A stretch of 39,628 bases of DNA, from NCBI GenBank assembly GCA_030153215.1, contig JASKKA010000011.1:1-39628 (forward strand). The letters are read 5' to 3'. The translations under genes were made by a program, and so were the position numbers. Below the pieces are notes generated by a model. That model ran no database searches, was not told the DNA's origin, and was given only the letters and a program-made list of their open reading frames with translations. Origin of the DNA: Trichococcus sp. Its GTDB lineage: Bacteria; Bacillota; Bacilli; Lactobacillales; Aerococcaceae. Positions 1-7,314 of this stretch are shown one piece after another (position 1 is the stretch's first letter; the number at the start of each line of letters is the position of its first letter).

Positions 1-16
1 TTCATGCGCCTAAAAT

Positions 17-135
17 GATGGCCAGCTTCACGGGTTAGCCCTTCGGAAATTAGATAAATCTGTCCTATTGCGCTCTTCGATGCTCAGTCGGACAGATTTT
101 CTAAATTTCTTTCAGGGCTGAACGAACCCGTTCAG
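17..135. repeat. Short MITE-like element, left copy
   Basis: The outer end at 17-53 (GATGGCCAGCTTCACGGG...) matches, as reverse complement, 39368-39404 with 2 differences in 37. The inner end at 114-133 (AGGGCTGAACGAACCCGTTC) is an exact 20-nt reverse complement of 39087-39106. The two ends of one copy are imperfect inverted repeats of each other (ACGGGTTAGCCCT against AGGGCTGAACGAACCCGT). The interior holds a hairpin, AATCTGTCC...GGACAGATT. No protein is encoded. A non-autonomous mobile element is the simplest reading; a structured RNA shared by two loci is the alternative. Confidence 0.65.
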
Positions 136-153
136 CATTTCTTATTTCTGGAC

Positions 154-321
154 TCATCTGATATCGGAATCTTTATCCCTGAGTTCTTCCAGTATTTGTT
201 GCAATTGGTCGTTCCTCTCTCTGCCGAGTTTCAGAAATTGAAGGATGACATAAATGACAAAAACAATGCCTCCAATATAGAGCGCGAGATTCAAAACCGA
301 GAGAAATCCAAATAGACCCAT
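154..321 (-). CDS. Small single-pass membrane protein, 55 aa
   Basis: Begins MGLFGFLSVLNLALY and has one hydrophobic segment (about residues 3-28), followed by a charged helical tail rich in Glu, Arg, Gln and Asp that probably lies in the cytoplasm. The reading frame continues further upstream, but the start at 321 is chosen because AAGGAGGA sits about 8 nt before this ATG and nothing similar precedes the earlier codons. Similar short peptides with one helix and a coiled tail are common in Firmicutes and mostly lack an assigned function. It stands alone, downstream of the hairpin repeat at 450-650. I do not recognise a family and infer only a membrane location. Confidence 0.65.
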   Translation of the reverse strand: MGLFGFLSVLNLALYIGGIVFVIYVILQFLKLGRERNDQLQQILEELRDKDSDIR

Positions 322-449
322 ACGCGTATCCTCCTTAATCCCTGTGCTCAAAAAGTTTCCTGTTGCGGTTAGTTCAAGCTTACAGGAAATGGTGAAGAAG
401 CACAACCGAAGCCCCTTGCGGATAAAGCATGCCGGTAGCTGCGTGTTCT

Positions 450-650
450 TCTCCGGCGAACGGAGGCTTCGCCGCAGTTCAGGATGCATTCCGATTGCGT
501 TCTCCGACAAGAGTGGCTTCATCGGAGTTCAGGCTGATTATTACCGGCGTCCTCCGGTGGCGGCTCCTTCATCGGAGCTGCGCACACTTTTCCGTCGCCT
601 CTTCCGATGAGCGAGCGGGCGAGCGGAAAAGCCGGCAACTGCGGCTGCAC
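450..650. repeat. High-GC hairpin-array repeat, copy A
   Basis: A GC-rich block of four consecutive hairpins. Their 5' arms begin CTCCGGCGAA (451), CTCCGA (502), CTCCG (552) and TTCCG (602); the 3' arms end near 477, 527, 577 and 628. It aligns along its length with 27352-27535, including the exact 15-mer GGCTGATTATTACCG (532-546 and 27436-27450). Stem positions change while pairing is kept. It lies between the DMT gene and the 55-aa gene. No credible coding frame was seen; the open frames across it look like by-products of its GC content. Confidence 0.6.
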
Positions 651-675
651 AGGTAAGGCATTCGGAATCATCCCG

Positions 676-1566
676 TTACTCTTCGATGACCGTTATCTGT
701 TTCTCCCGGTTGCCCAGAAACTCGTTCAGGAAGGCCGCTGCCAGGATCAGCACGCCACCCGCCAATTGCATCGGCGACAGGTCCTCTTTCAGAAACAGCG
801 CCGAAACCGCGATCGCCGTCACCGGATCCACATAGCTGAGCACAGCGAATGTCTGGCTCTCAACCGCCTGAGCGCCCGCAAACATCAGCACATATGCGAT
901 CCCCGTGTGGATGATGCCCAAAACCAGCAGGCTGATGATGGAGCCCCCCGTCAATTGGCCCAATCCAAAACCTGAAGTCAGAGCGACATATGGTGTCAGG
1001 ATTCCGGTTGCGATAACGAGCGTCAAAGCAGTCAAAGGGATCCCGCCAAGACCCGCGATTTTTTTGTTGGACATAATCGCTACCGCATAGAAAAATGCTG
1101 CAGCCAATCCGAATCCGATCCCGACCGGATGATTGTAATCCCCCGCATTCGGGCTCACGCCGATGATCAGGAACATCCCTAGCATCGCCAACAGGACGCA
1201 AGCGATCTTCTTCGCAGTCAATGATTCCTTGAAGACGAACGGCGCCAACAACGTCATGAAAATCGGCTGGAAATAATAGCTCAATGTCGCATTCGAAACC
1301 GTCGTATAACGGAACGCCTCAAACAGCAAGATCCAGTTCATGCCGACCGCAAAACCCGACAACAACAGGAATTTTGCGTTTTTTCTGACCAGAGCCAAAG
1401 GGATTCTTTCCTTGCGCACCCACAATGTTCCCCAGAGGAACAGACTCCCCAAAGCGCCCCGGAAGAAGGCGACCTGATTGGAAGCCAAATCGATATTTTT
1501 GACGAAGATGCTGATTGTCCCGAATATCAGCATCGACAGCATCACTTTCCCTTTTCCTTTCGACAC
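676..1566 (-). CDS. EamA/DMT-family transporter
   Basis: A 296-aa integral membrane protein with about ten hydrophobic segments in two repeated halves, the pattern of EamA domains in drug/metabolite exporters such as RhaT- or YdcZ-like proteins. The first half contains FFRGALGSLFLW, typical of the family; the second begins near residue 150 (GIGFGLAAAFFYAVAIMSNK). The start is a GTG at 1566 with AAGGGAAGG upstream; an ATG eight codons later is possible. Members export amino acids, nucleosides or other small metabolites, but the substrate cannot be read from sequence. The gene is probably transcribed alone, and no clear terminator is seen after it. Confidence 0.85.
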   Translation of the reverse strand: MSKGKGKVMLSMLIFGTISIFVKNIDLASNQVAFFRGALGSLFLWGTLWVRKERIPLALVRKNAKFLLLSGFAVGMNWILLFEAFRYTTVSNATLSYYFQPIFMTLLAPFVFKESLTAKKIACVLLAMLGMFLIIGVSPNAGDYNHPVGIGFGLAAAFFYAVAIMSNKKIAGLGGIPLTALTLVIATGILTPYVALTSGFGLGQLTGGSIISLLVLGIIHTGIAYVLMFAGAQAVESQTFAVLSYVDPVTAIAVSALFLKEDLSPMQLAGGVLILAAAFLNEFLGNREKQITVIEE

Positions 1567-1647
1567 AACCCCACACCTTCCCTTATTTGATCAAAACAGT
1601 ACACCCATCATATCACAGAGTTGATCGGCCTGGGATGATTTCCACGC

Positions 1648-1683
1648 AAAAAAATACGGAACGCACAACTGTCTGCGTTCCGT
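1648..1683 (-). terminator. Rho-independent terminator of the MalY-like gene
   Basis: A perfect 10-bp stem (ACGGAACGCA at 1656-1665 with TGCGTTCCGT at 1674-1683) followed on the minus strand by seven T (A-run 1648-1654). It lies just after the stop of the aminotransferase-fold gene and separates it from the DMT gene. Confidence 0.9.
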
Positions 1684-1692
1684 CACATAGTC

Positions 1693-2919
1693 TCAATTAT
1701 TTGCCTGCGTTCTGTATAAAGCTTCCCCTAGACGGTTCAGTGCGTCTTCGATGACTTTGGTAGGCGCCGCCAGATTGATGCGTTCGTAGCCTTCACCCTC
1801 TTCCCCGAAGATGTAGCCTTCATCGGTAAAGAATTGCGCTTCCTCGCGCATGAACCGTTCCAGTTCTTCCGCCGACAATCCCAGCCCTTTGAAGTTCACC
1901 CATTGCAGATACGTCCCCTCAGCCAAGGGTGCGGTTATTTTGGGGAAATTCGCGGCGAAGAAGTCACGCACCAGATGCTGGTTCCTGTCGATAACCGGAA
2001 TCAGATGATCAAGCCACTGTTCCGCTTCATTGTAGGCGATCCGGCATCCTTCCAAACCCAACGTCCCGACCATGCCGCAGGAGACACTTCCGAGCGCATC
2101 AGATAATTTCTTGCGCAAAGCCACATTTTTGATGATGATATTGGAAGTGCACAGCCCAGCCAGATTGAATGTTTTGGAGGGTGAAGTGCAGGTGATCGTC
2201 CTTTCCGCCACTGCGTGGGAAAGCGTCTGGAAAACTTTATGTTCGTAACCAGGCATGATCAGATCGTGATGGATTTCATCCGCGATGATGATCATGTCAT
2301 AGCGAATGACGATATCCGCCAAACGCGCCAACTCTTCTTCCGTCCACACCCTTCCGACCGGATTATGCGGGCTGCAGAAAATGATCAGCTTGTTCTCTTT
2401 CTTGCGGCAGAGATGTTCCAGCCCTTTGAAATCGATCGTATAATCGTCCGCACGATTCAAGAGCGGATTCCGAACGACTTTCCGTCCTGCTTTTTCGATG
2501 GCCTCAAAGAAAGGATAATAGACCGGCGTCATGACGACGACTCCCTCACCGGGCTGGGTATAAGCCCTGACCGCCGCATAAAGCGCTGAGACAACACCCG
2601 GACTGGTCAGGATCCATTCCTTCTCCAGTTCAAAATTGTGCCGACGCTTTTGCCAGTCAATCACTGCTTGGTAGTAGTCTTCAGTAGGAATACTATACCC
2701 CAATACGTTGTCTTCCAAATACGCCTGCAGCCCTTTAGTGATTTCAGGTGCAGTCCGGAATTCCATGTCCGCCACCGTAAGCGGCACCACATCATCCGCC
2801 ACATCCGGCATCCATTGCCGCATCTGATCCCACTTGACAGAACCTTTGCCTTTTCTGCTGATGACCGATTCGAAATCATATATTTTTTTGTTTCCTTCAA
2901 TCTCCATACCGTACACCAT
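1693..2919 (-). CDS. MalY/PatB-family PLP-dependent C-S lyase (cystathionine beta-lyase)
   Basis: A 408-aa fold-type I PLP enzyme. Visible hallmarks are PLTVADMEFRTAPEI near the N-terminus, SPGVVSALYAAVRA, CSPHNPVGRVW with the Asn-Pro contact, IIADEIHHDL with the PLP-contacting Asp, and SPSKTFNLAGL whose Lys forms the internal aldimine. This combination fits the MalY/PatB group, which cleaves cystathionine or cysteine to pyruvate, ammonia and a thiol, rather than a true transaminase. Length is normal for the group (about 390 aa). GGGAGA precedes the ATG at 2919. It is a single-gene unit with its own terminator. Methionine synthesis and cysteine-thiol catabolism are both possible roles. Confidence 0.88.
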   Translation of the reverse strand: MVYGMEIEGNKKIYDFESVISRKGKGSVKWDQMRQWMPDVADDVVPLTVADMEFRTAPEITKGLQAYLEDNVLGYSIPTEDYYQAVIDWQKRRHNFELEKEWILTSPGVVSALYAAVRAYTQPGEGVVVMTPVYYPFFEAIEKAGRKVVRNPLLNRADDYTIDFKGLEHLCRKKENKLIIFCSPHNPVGRVWTEEELARLADIVIRYDMIIIADEIHHDLIMPGYEHKVFQTLSHAVAERTITCTSPSKTFNLAGLCTSNIIIKNVALRKKLSDALGSVSCGMVGTLGLEGCRIAYNEAEQWLDHLIPVIDRNQHLVRDFFAANFPKITAPLAEGTYLQWVNFKGLGLSAEELERFMREEAQFFTDEGYIFGEEGEGYERINLAAPTKVIEDALNRLGEALYRTQANN

Positions 2920-3151
2920 GTTATCTCTCCCTTCCCATTTGCGTAAGATTTAATTACACAAAAGTCGGATCAACACCTCGTTTTCGGGTGCAATTCAATT
3001 ATGCAACTAACTATAAGGGGTTTTTGGGCTGATGTCTAATTTGCCATAACAAATCAGGTCACAAAACCTCACACGTCGTCAAGCCACAACGCCGAATCCT
3101 TATCCAACCGCAGTTGTTCCGCGTCAACATTCCTTACATGTCCATTTGCGC

Positions 3152-3196
3152 AAAAAAATAAGTCCCGGCAGCGCACATACGGCGCAGCCAGGACTT
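3152..3196 (-). terminator. Terminator of the DUF4153 gene
   Basis: On the minus strand, AGTCC-GGC-GCGC arms pair across a short loop, with AAGTCC (3160-3165) and GGACTT (3191-3196) at the base. A seven-T run follows (A-run 3152-3158). It lies about 25 bp after the stop codon. Confidence 0.8.
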
Positions 3197-3219
3197 CGAA
3201 AGCATTCTTTCCGCAAGAC

Positions 3220-5028
3220 TTACTTGAATTCAATGAAGAGGTAGAGATCTCCACCGACGAAATCCGGCATGCGTTCCAGGGAATTGACCAAAATCGTCAT
3301 TCTGATGCGGTCATTTTCAGTGGTTATTGTGGCATCTTCGACTGTCAGGTTCCCTTTATCAAAGCCCGATGTTGTTGATTTCTCAAAAATGGTGTCGTAC
3401 AGTTCTTCCGTATTGTAGGCAAGCAGTTCTTCACCTGCTGCGTCCTTCAGAACCAGGACGTAATACGAACCATCCAGTCTTTTTTCCAATTGGTATTGTT
3501 GACCGTCCGCTTCAAAATCAGTCGTTTCGCCGGTGCTCGTTTCGACTTCGGAGTAGTAGAGATACTGATGGAGCATGACATCGAAACCGGCAATTCCGAC
3601 GACCGGATTGGCCTCCCAATTCAGGTAGACGAATTCCCCTTCGCCCTGCGGATACTCCGTTTCGGAATAGGTCATGTCAAATCCGTAGGTATCGCTGAAG
3701 TCACTGTAGACATTGAAGTCATTCGGCAGATAGGCTACCTCTTTATTGTAGCCCATATTGTCGATGTAGGAAGCGAGCTTGGTGATGACAATCTTATCGC
3801 TGAGGGAAACGTCACTTTTCGGCACGATTGCATCATCCACCAACATGTCGTTTTCCATCAGTTTCTTTTCCAAAAAGCTGATTTGGTTGTTCTTGCTGAC
3901 GGTAAAGGCATCAATCGGCGGAATGATGGAAATTGCCGACAGAACCAGCAGCGCGATGGCGATTAGTCCATTGTGCTTCGGTTTCATGAAACTGAAGATT
4001 ACGCCGGCTATCGTCGCGAAGATGCCGAACAGGATGACGTAATAGCGGCCATGCGTCACGCCCATCTCCCTGATTTTCAGGAAGGAAGCAATAGTCTGGA
4101 AGACGACGATTGGAATCAGGATTTTAGGGAAAATCTTGCGGAACAGGTCGGCGAATTTATTATCGAGATTGCAGGCAAGGATATAGACGATGATGACGAT
4201 GATCGCATAGGAAACAAGCAGCGGCTCCATCAGGTTGTCTGTCCAGAATTCCCCTGCGATGTTCCGGACAACATAGACCACAAGGATCAGCGTGTAGATG
4301 GCTGTCAACGGGATGATGATGTAGGAAATCAGGACCTCCAGGAAGCGCGGCACCATAAATTGGCGGTCCAGCGTTTCCCCTCGCTTCGCCCATGCCTCAT
4401 CCGGAATCATTTCTTCGCGCTTGCCCGGATAGAGCGGCGTCATCGACAAGAAATAGATCGGCGCGAACAATGATGCGACGATATTCATCAGATGCATCAG
4501 AATCTTGTAATCGACATTGAAGAGAAGGTAATCCGTAGCATAAAAAATGGCGCTGATACCGGCTGTCAATACGGCTGAAAAAAGCACTGTCGTAAAGAAG
4601 GCTTTCAGAGCCGACAAAAAACTGCGGTGGAAAGGCACTTTGATATTTTTGATCGAAGGTATCCAAATAAATGCGATCATGAGAGCGAACAGTGCCACAC
4701 CCGTTTTTACACTGATCGCTATATTGTACTGCGTTTGTGGCCCGACCGCGAAGTAATAGCCGGCGGTAAGCAATGCGGATCCGCCCATCAGCAGATAACG
4801 GGTATTCAGTTGCGTAAAGAAACGTTCATAAACCATTTGGCCGACGATGCTCAGCATGGCCCCGACCAAGAAAGTGAACAGATACCGGGCATAATCCTCG
4901 CGCGGGTTTTCGATCATGAAGCTGTTCAACACTGCGACCGCGATCAAAAAAAGCACGGTCAGTGGATAACGACTGATGGAACGCCCCATTCCTTTGTAGG
5001 CTTTCCAAAATGCGTCTTTGATTTTCAT
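3220..5028 (-). CDS. DUF4153-type polytopic membrane protein
   Basis: A 602-aa protein whose first ~400 residues contain roughly ten membrane segments, followed by a soluble domain of about 200 residues rich in acidic and aromatic residues and probably extracytoplasmic. The pattern, with the conserved-looking LYPGKREEMIPDEAWAKRGE loop and long helices, matches DUF4153 proteins of Firmicutes. Their function is unknown to me. The start at 5028 is preferred because AGGGAG precedes it at a normal distance; the frame is open 24 codons further but no ribosome site is seen there. A promoter (5165-5194) and a perfect palindrome (5141-5154) lie upstream. Confidence 0.75.
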   Translation of the reverse strand: MKIKDAFWKAYKGMGRSISRYPLTVLFLIAVAVLNSFMIENPREDYARYLFTFLVGAMLSIVGQMVYERFFTQLNTRYLLMGGSALLTAGYYFAVGPQTQYNIAISVKTGVALFALMIAFIWIPSIKNIKVPFHRSFLSALKAFFTTVLFSAVLTAGISAIFYATDYLLFNVDYKILMHLMNIVASLFAPIYFLSMTPLYPGKREEMIPDEAWAKRGETLDRQFMVPRFLEVLISYIIIPLTAIYTLILVVYVVRNIAGEFWTDNLMEPLLVSYAIIVIIVYILACNLDNKFADLFRKIFPKILIPIVVFQTIASFLKIREMGVTHGRYYVILFGIFATIAGVIFSFMKPKHNGLIAIALLVLSAISIIPPIDAFTVSKNNQISFLEKKLMENDMLVDDAIVPKSDVSLSDKIVITKLASYIDNMGYNKEVAYLPNDFNVYSDFSDTYGFDMTYSETEYPQGEGEFVYLNWEANPVVGIAGFDVMLHQYLYYSEVETSTGETTDFEADGQQYQLEKRLDGSYYVLVLKDAAGEELLAYNTEELYDTIFEKSTTSGFDKGNLTVEDATITTENDRIRMTILVNSLERMPDFVGGDLYLFIEFK

Positions 5029-5140
5029 TTTTGCCACTCCCTTCAGGCATTCGGATGATCGGATAGCATCCTCTTTTTGAGACCTTCCCCCTTCCTGCAC
5101 CTATCCTTTGCACCCGCGGCAGTTCTATTTGTTCCTGATG

Positions 5141-5154
5141 AAACTGTACAGTTT
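5141..5154. promoter_or_regulatory. Perfect 14-bp palindrome, candidate operator
   Basis: AAACTGTACAGTTT is fully self-complementary. It lies just downstream of the predicted -10 box of the DUF4153 promoter, near +4 to +17, where a dimeric repressor would block transcription. The cognate regulator is unknown. Confidence 0.5.
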
Positions 5155-5164
5155 GCTTATCTTA

Positions 5165-5194
5165 ATTATGGATATCCAAGAGCGCCTTTGTCAA
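5165..5194 (-). promoter_or_regulatory. SigA-type promoter of the DUF4153 gene
   Basis: On the minus strand TTGACA (5194-5189) is separated by 18 bp from CATAAT (5170-5165). The 5' leader would be about 130 nt. Confidence 0.6.
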
Positions 5195-5370
5195 ATTTTG
5201 CGATGCTTTTAAGGTACGCGCACTCAAAAAAACACCTTCTACTAAAACGGTGCAAAGCAGACGGAGTCGCCTAGCCGGAGGAGAGCAAAATACCGCAAGT
5301 CGGTTCACTCACCATGTACGGGATTTTTCCTTATGCTGCAAGAATCTGAACAGTTTTCTGATTTTTTTTG

Positions 5371-5404
5371 ACACAAATTGGGCTATCTCTATGTGAGACA
5401 GCCC
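5371..5404 (-). terminator. Probable terminator of the dehydrogenase gene
   Basis: GGGCTATCTC (5380-5389) and GAGACAGCCC (5395-5404) form a 10-bp stem with one wobble and a 5-nt loop. On the minus strand only AATTTGTG follows, so the T-tract is weak. Confidence 0.55.
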
Positions 5405-5411
5405 CTCTTGC

Positions 5412-6395
5412 TTAATCTTTGAACGGACCGGTCTTCGCATCCTTCATCGCCAACTGAATGTAGTCGATCGAGGCATTCAGTTTGGCGGTTTCCCACTCGT
5501 CCAACGCGATGTCGAATTGTTTTTCCACACCGTTTCGGCCAATCAGGCAAGGCATACTCAAAGCCACATCCCCGTCATGGCCGTACTGGCCGCGCAAGAT
5601 CGTACAGACGGGATGAACGCTTTTCTCATCCAACAAAACTGCCTGTGCCAAAGTGATGGCGGACTGCGCAACCCCGGCGTTCGTCCAGCCTTTCCCATTC
5701 AGGACATCATAGGCTACCTGTACGACGGCTACTCCGATCGCTTCGGGATCCAACGTCTCCGCTTCCGGGAAATGGGCTGCGAACTCATCATAACGGATGC
5801 CATTGATGGCCAAGCGGCTCACCACCGGGAAGGCAGTGAATCCGTGTTCGCCCATCATGTAGCCGGTCACGCTCTTGGGATCCACTCCATACTGTTGCGC
5901 AATCACTTTCCGCAGACGGGCCGAGTCCAGCATCGTACCGGTCCCGAAGATCCGGCCTTCCGGATAGTCGAATTCGCTGGCCGCGATATAGGTTACCGTG
6001 TCCAACGGATTCGTGATCAGGATGATGATCGCTTCTTTTGTGTATTTGGTGATTCCCGCCATCACTTCACGGATGACCGCCGCATTTTTCCCGGTCAGAG
6101 AGGCGCGATCCGGAATGGCATTCGGATTGTTTTCATCCTTCAGGACACTTGGGCCAGCAGCGATGATGATCACATCCGCATCCGCGCAATCGGAGTAGTC
6201 CCCGGCATGCACATCCACATTCGACATATAGGTCAAAGCGGTCGCATGCGCCTGGTCCAACGCTTCCCCATGGGCGACATTTTCCAGAATATCGATTGTG
6301 GCGATTTCCGCAAAGAGCCTCAATTTCATCGCATCTGCCAACACGTACGAACCTACGTGACCCACACCCACCACAACAAGTTTATTTTTATGCAT
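5412..6395 (-). CDS. L-lactate/malate-dehydrogenase-fold enzyme, probable L-2-hydroxyisocaproate dehydrogenase
   Basis: A 327-aa NAD-dependent 2-hydroxyacid dehydrogenase. The Rossmann motif GVGHVGSYV lies at residues 10-18. Asn129 (TNPLD), Asp157 and Arg160 (MLDSARLR) and the catalytic His184 (MGEHG) are present. The substrate loop around residues 83-100 (VLKDENNPNAIPDR) is longer and unlike the QKPGETR loop of housekeeping L-LDH, which points to branched 2-oxoacids as in HicDH. That substrate is inferred. The start at 6395 follows GGAGGGG; an upstream in-frame Met lacks a site. It is transcribed away from the TetR gene across a ~160-bp gap. Confidence 0.8.
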   Translation of the reverse strand: MHKNKLVVVGVGHVGSYVLADAMKLRLFAEIATIDILENVAHGEALDQAHATALTYMSNVDVHAGDYSDCADADVIIIAAGPSVLKDENNPNAIPDRASLTGKNAAVIREVMAGITKYTKEAIIILITNPLDTVTYIAASEFDYPEGRIFGTGTMLDSARLRKVIAQQYGVDPKSVTGYMMGEHGFTAFPVVSRLAINGIRYDEFAAHFPEAETLDPEAIGVAVVQVAYDVLNGKGWTNAGVAQSAITLAQAVLLDEKSVHPVCTILRGQYGHDGDVALSMPCLIGRNGVEKQFDIALDEWETAKLNASIDYIQLAMKDAKTGPFKD

Positions 6396-6554
6396 CTTTT
6401 CCCCTCCAGTTCTCATCATACTTTCATCTTAGCATCTTTTCAGCAGTTTATCACAAGTATTTCGCGGAAGAGCGCAAACCATAGCGCCGGCTTGCATTAA
6501 TCGGTCGGTCCGAGTACTATGGAAGCAACATCACCCAAGAGGAGCATACGTTCA

Positions 6555-7211
6555 ATGGAAAAGTTTGTGGAAGCTTTAAAACAAAAAATTCGCAGCAAAG
6601 AGGGTTTGTCCCCCAAGATGCAAGACATATTGGATGCCTGCGTAGTGCTTTTCTCGACGCAAGGATTTTCCAACACCAGCACAAAGGATATCGCAAAAGC
6701 GGCCAACGTTGCCGAAGGAACCATCTACAAGCACTTCGGGACCAAGGAAAACTTGCTTTACGCTACGATTTTCCCGATTCTCCGCGATATCATTTCTGCC
6801 GAAGCGCTCACCCAAGTGCGGCAGTTCCGCAATTCTGCCGAGAATGCGCCGTTCGAGCGGTTCGTGGAATTCATCGTTCGCAAGGACGTTATGATGCCTG
6901 AAGAACATTTTCAATCCGGCAAAATCTTCATCAGCGAAATGATGTATGACAAACAGCGCTGCCAAGAATTCATCACCATGATCCCAAAAGACTTGATAGA
7001 AGGCATTTACGCGATTCTCGACGGCTATAAAGAAAAAAATGAAATCGTCGACTGGCCGAATCCCATCATTTGGCAGTTCATCATGAGCGTCCTGTTCGGC
7101 AACCACCTGACCCATTACGTCCTTTTCACAGATGCGGAGCGCGATAAAGAAGCCGAGATCGTCTATCTGACCCAGCAGATCGTCAAAGGACTGAAACCCG
7201 ACAAGCAATAG
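6555..7211 (+). CDS. TetR/AcrR-family transcriptional regulator
   Basis: A 218-aa protein with an N-terminal helix-turn-helix at about residues 18-65 (SKDGL...TSTKDIAKAANVAEGTIYKHFGTKENLLYA), typical of TetR repressors, and an all-helical C-terminal ligand and dimer domain. The start at 6555 is chosen over 6519 because AAGAGGAG lies 10 nt before it. The stop overlaps the beginning of the promoter region of the ABC transporter gene. A TetR-type operator there (7256-7273) makes that transporter its likely target. The inducer cannot be told from sequence. Confidence 0.88.
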   Translation: MEKFVEALKQKIRSKEGLSPKMQDILDACVVLFSTQGFSNTSTKDIAKAANVAEGTIYKHFGTKENLLYATIFPILRDIISAEALTQVRQFRNSAENAPFERFVEFIVRKDVMMPEEHFQSGKIFISEMMYDKQRCQEFITMIPKDLIEGIYAILDGYKEKNEIVDWPNPIIWQFIMSVLFGNHLTHYVLFTDAERDKEAEIVYLTQQIVKGLKPDKQ

Positions 7212-7213
7212 CA

Positions 7214-7242
7214 TTGACAGCCCGTTCCCGAATCGCTATACT
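7214..7242 (+). promoter_or_regulatory. Consensus SigA promoter of the ABC transporter gene
   Basis: TTGACA (7214-7219), a 17-bp spacer and TATACT (7237-7242). It begins three bases after the TetR stop codon, so the transporter has its own promoter despite being co-oriented with the regulator gene. Confidence 0.85.
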
Positions 7243-7255
7243 GGACTAATCACAC

Positions 7256-7273
7256 AGTGAGTAAATACTCACT
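7256..7273. promoter_or_regulatory. TetR-type operator
   Basis: AGTGAGTA-AA-TACTCACT, two perfect 8-bp arms with a 2-bp centre, placed about +7 to +24 from the predicted transcript start. Sites with GAGTGAGT arms are known for several TetR-family repressors. The adjacent TetR gene is the obvious candidate regulator. Confidence 0.75.
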
Positions 7274-7314
7274 CATCGTCATTCTTCAAAATAATAAGGA
7301 GGCATCCCATCACT

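Noticed and set aside
450-650. Hairpin array considered as a CRISPR array
   Set aside because: The repeated units are self-complementary arms of varying sequence, not identical direct repeats with unique spacers, and no cas gene is present.
607-975. Plus-strand open frame over the hairpin repeat and the end of the DMT gene
   Set aside because: It runs antisense to a clear transporter gene and starts inside a structured repeat; composition is basic and low in hydrophobic residues, with no family resemblance.
2920-3060. Possible T-box or SAM riboswitch upstream of the MalY-like gene
   Set aside because: I found no T-box sequence, no specifier loop and no SAM-box motifs in the short leader.
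5517-6500. Long plus-strand open frame (327 codons) opposite the 2-hydroxyacid dehydrogenase
   Set aside because: The minus-strand frame has all catalytic motifs of the dehydrogenase. The plus frame is His/Arg/Gln-rich with no motif, a usual by-product of codon bias.
6519-6554. Longer N-terminus for the TetR regulator starting at 6519
   Set aside because: No ribosome site precedes 6519, while AAGAGGAG precedes the ATG at 6555 at a good distance.
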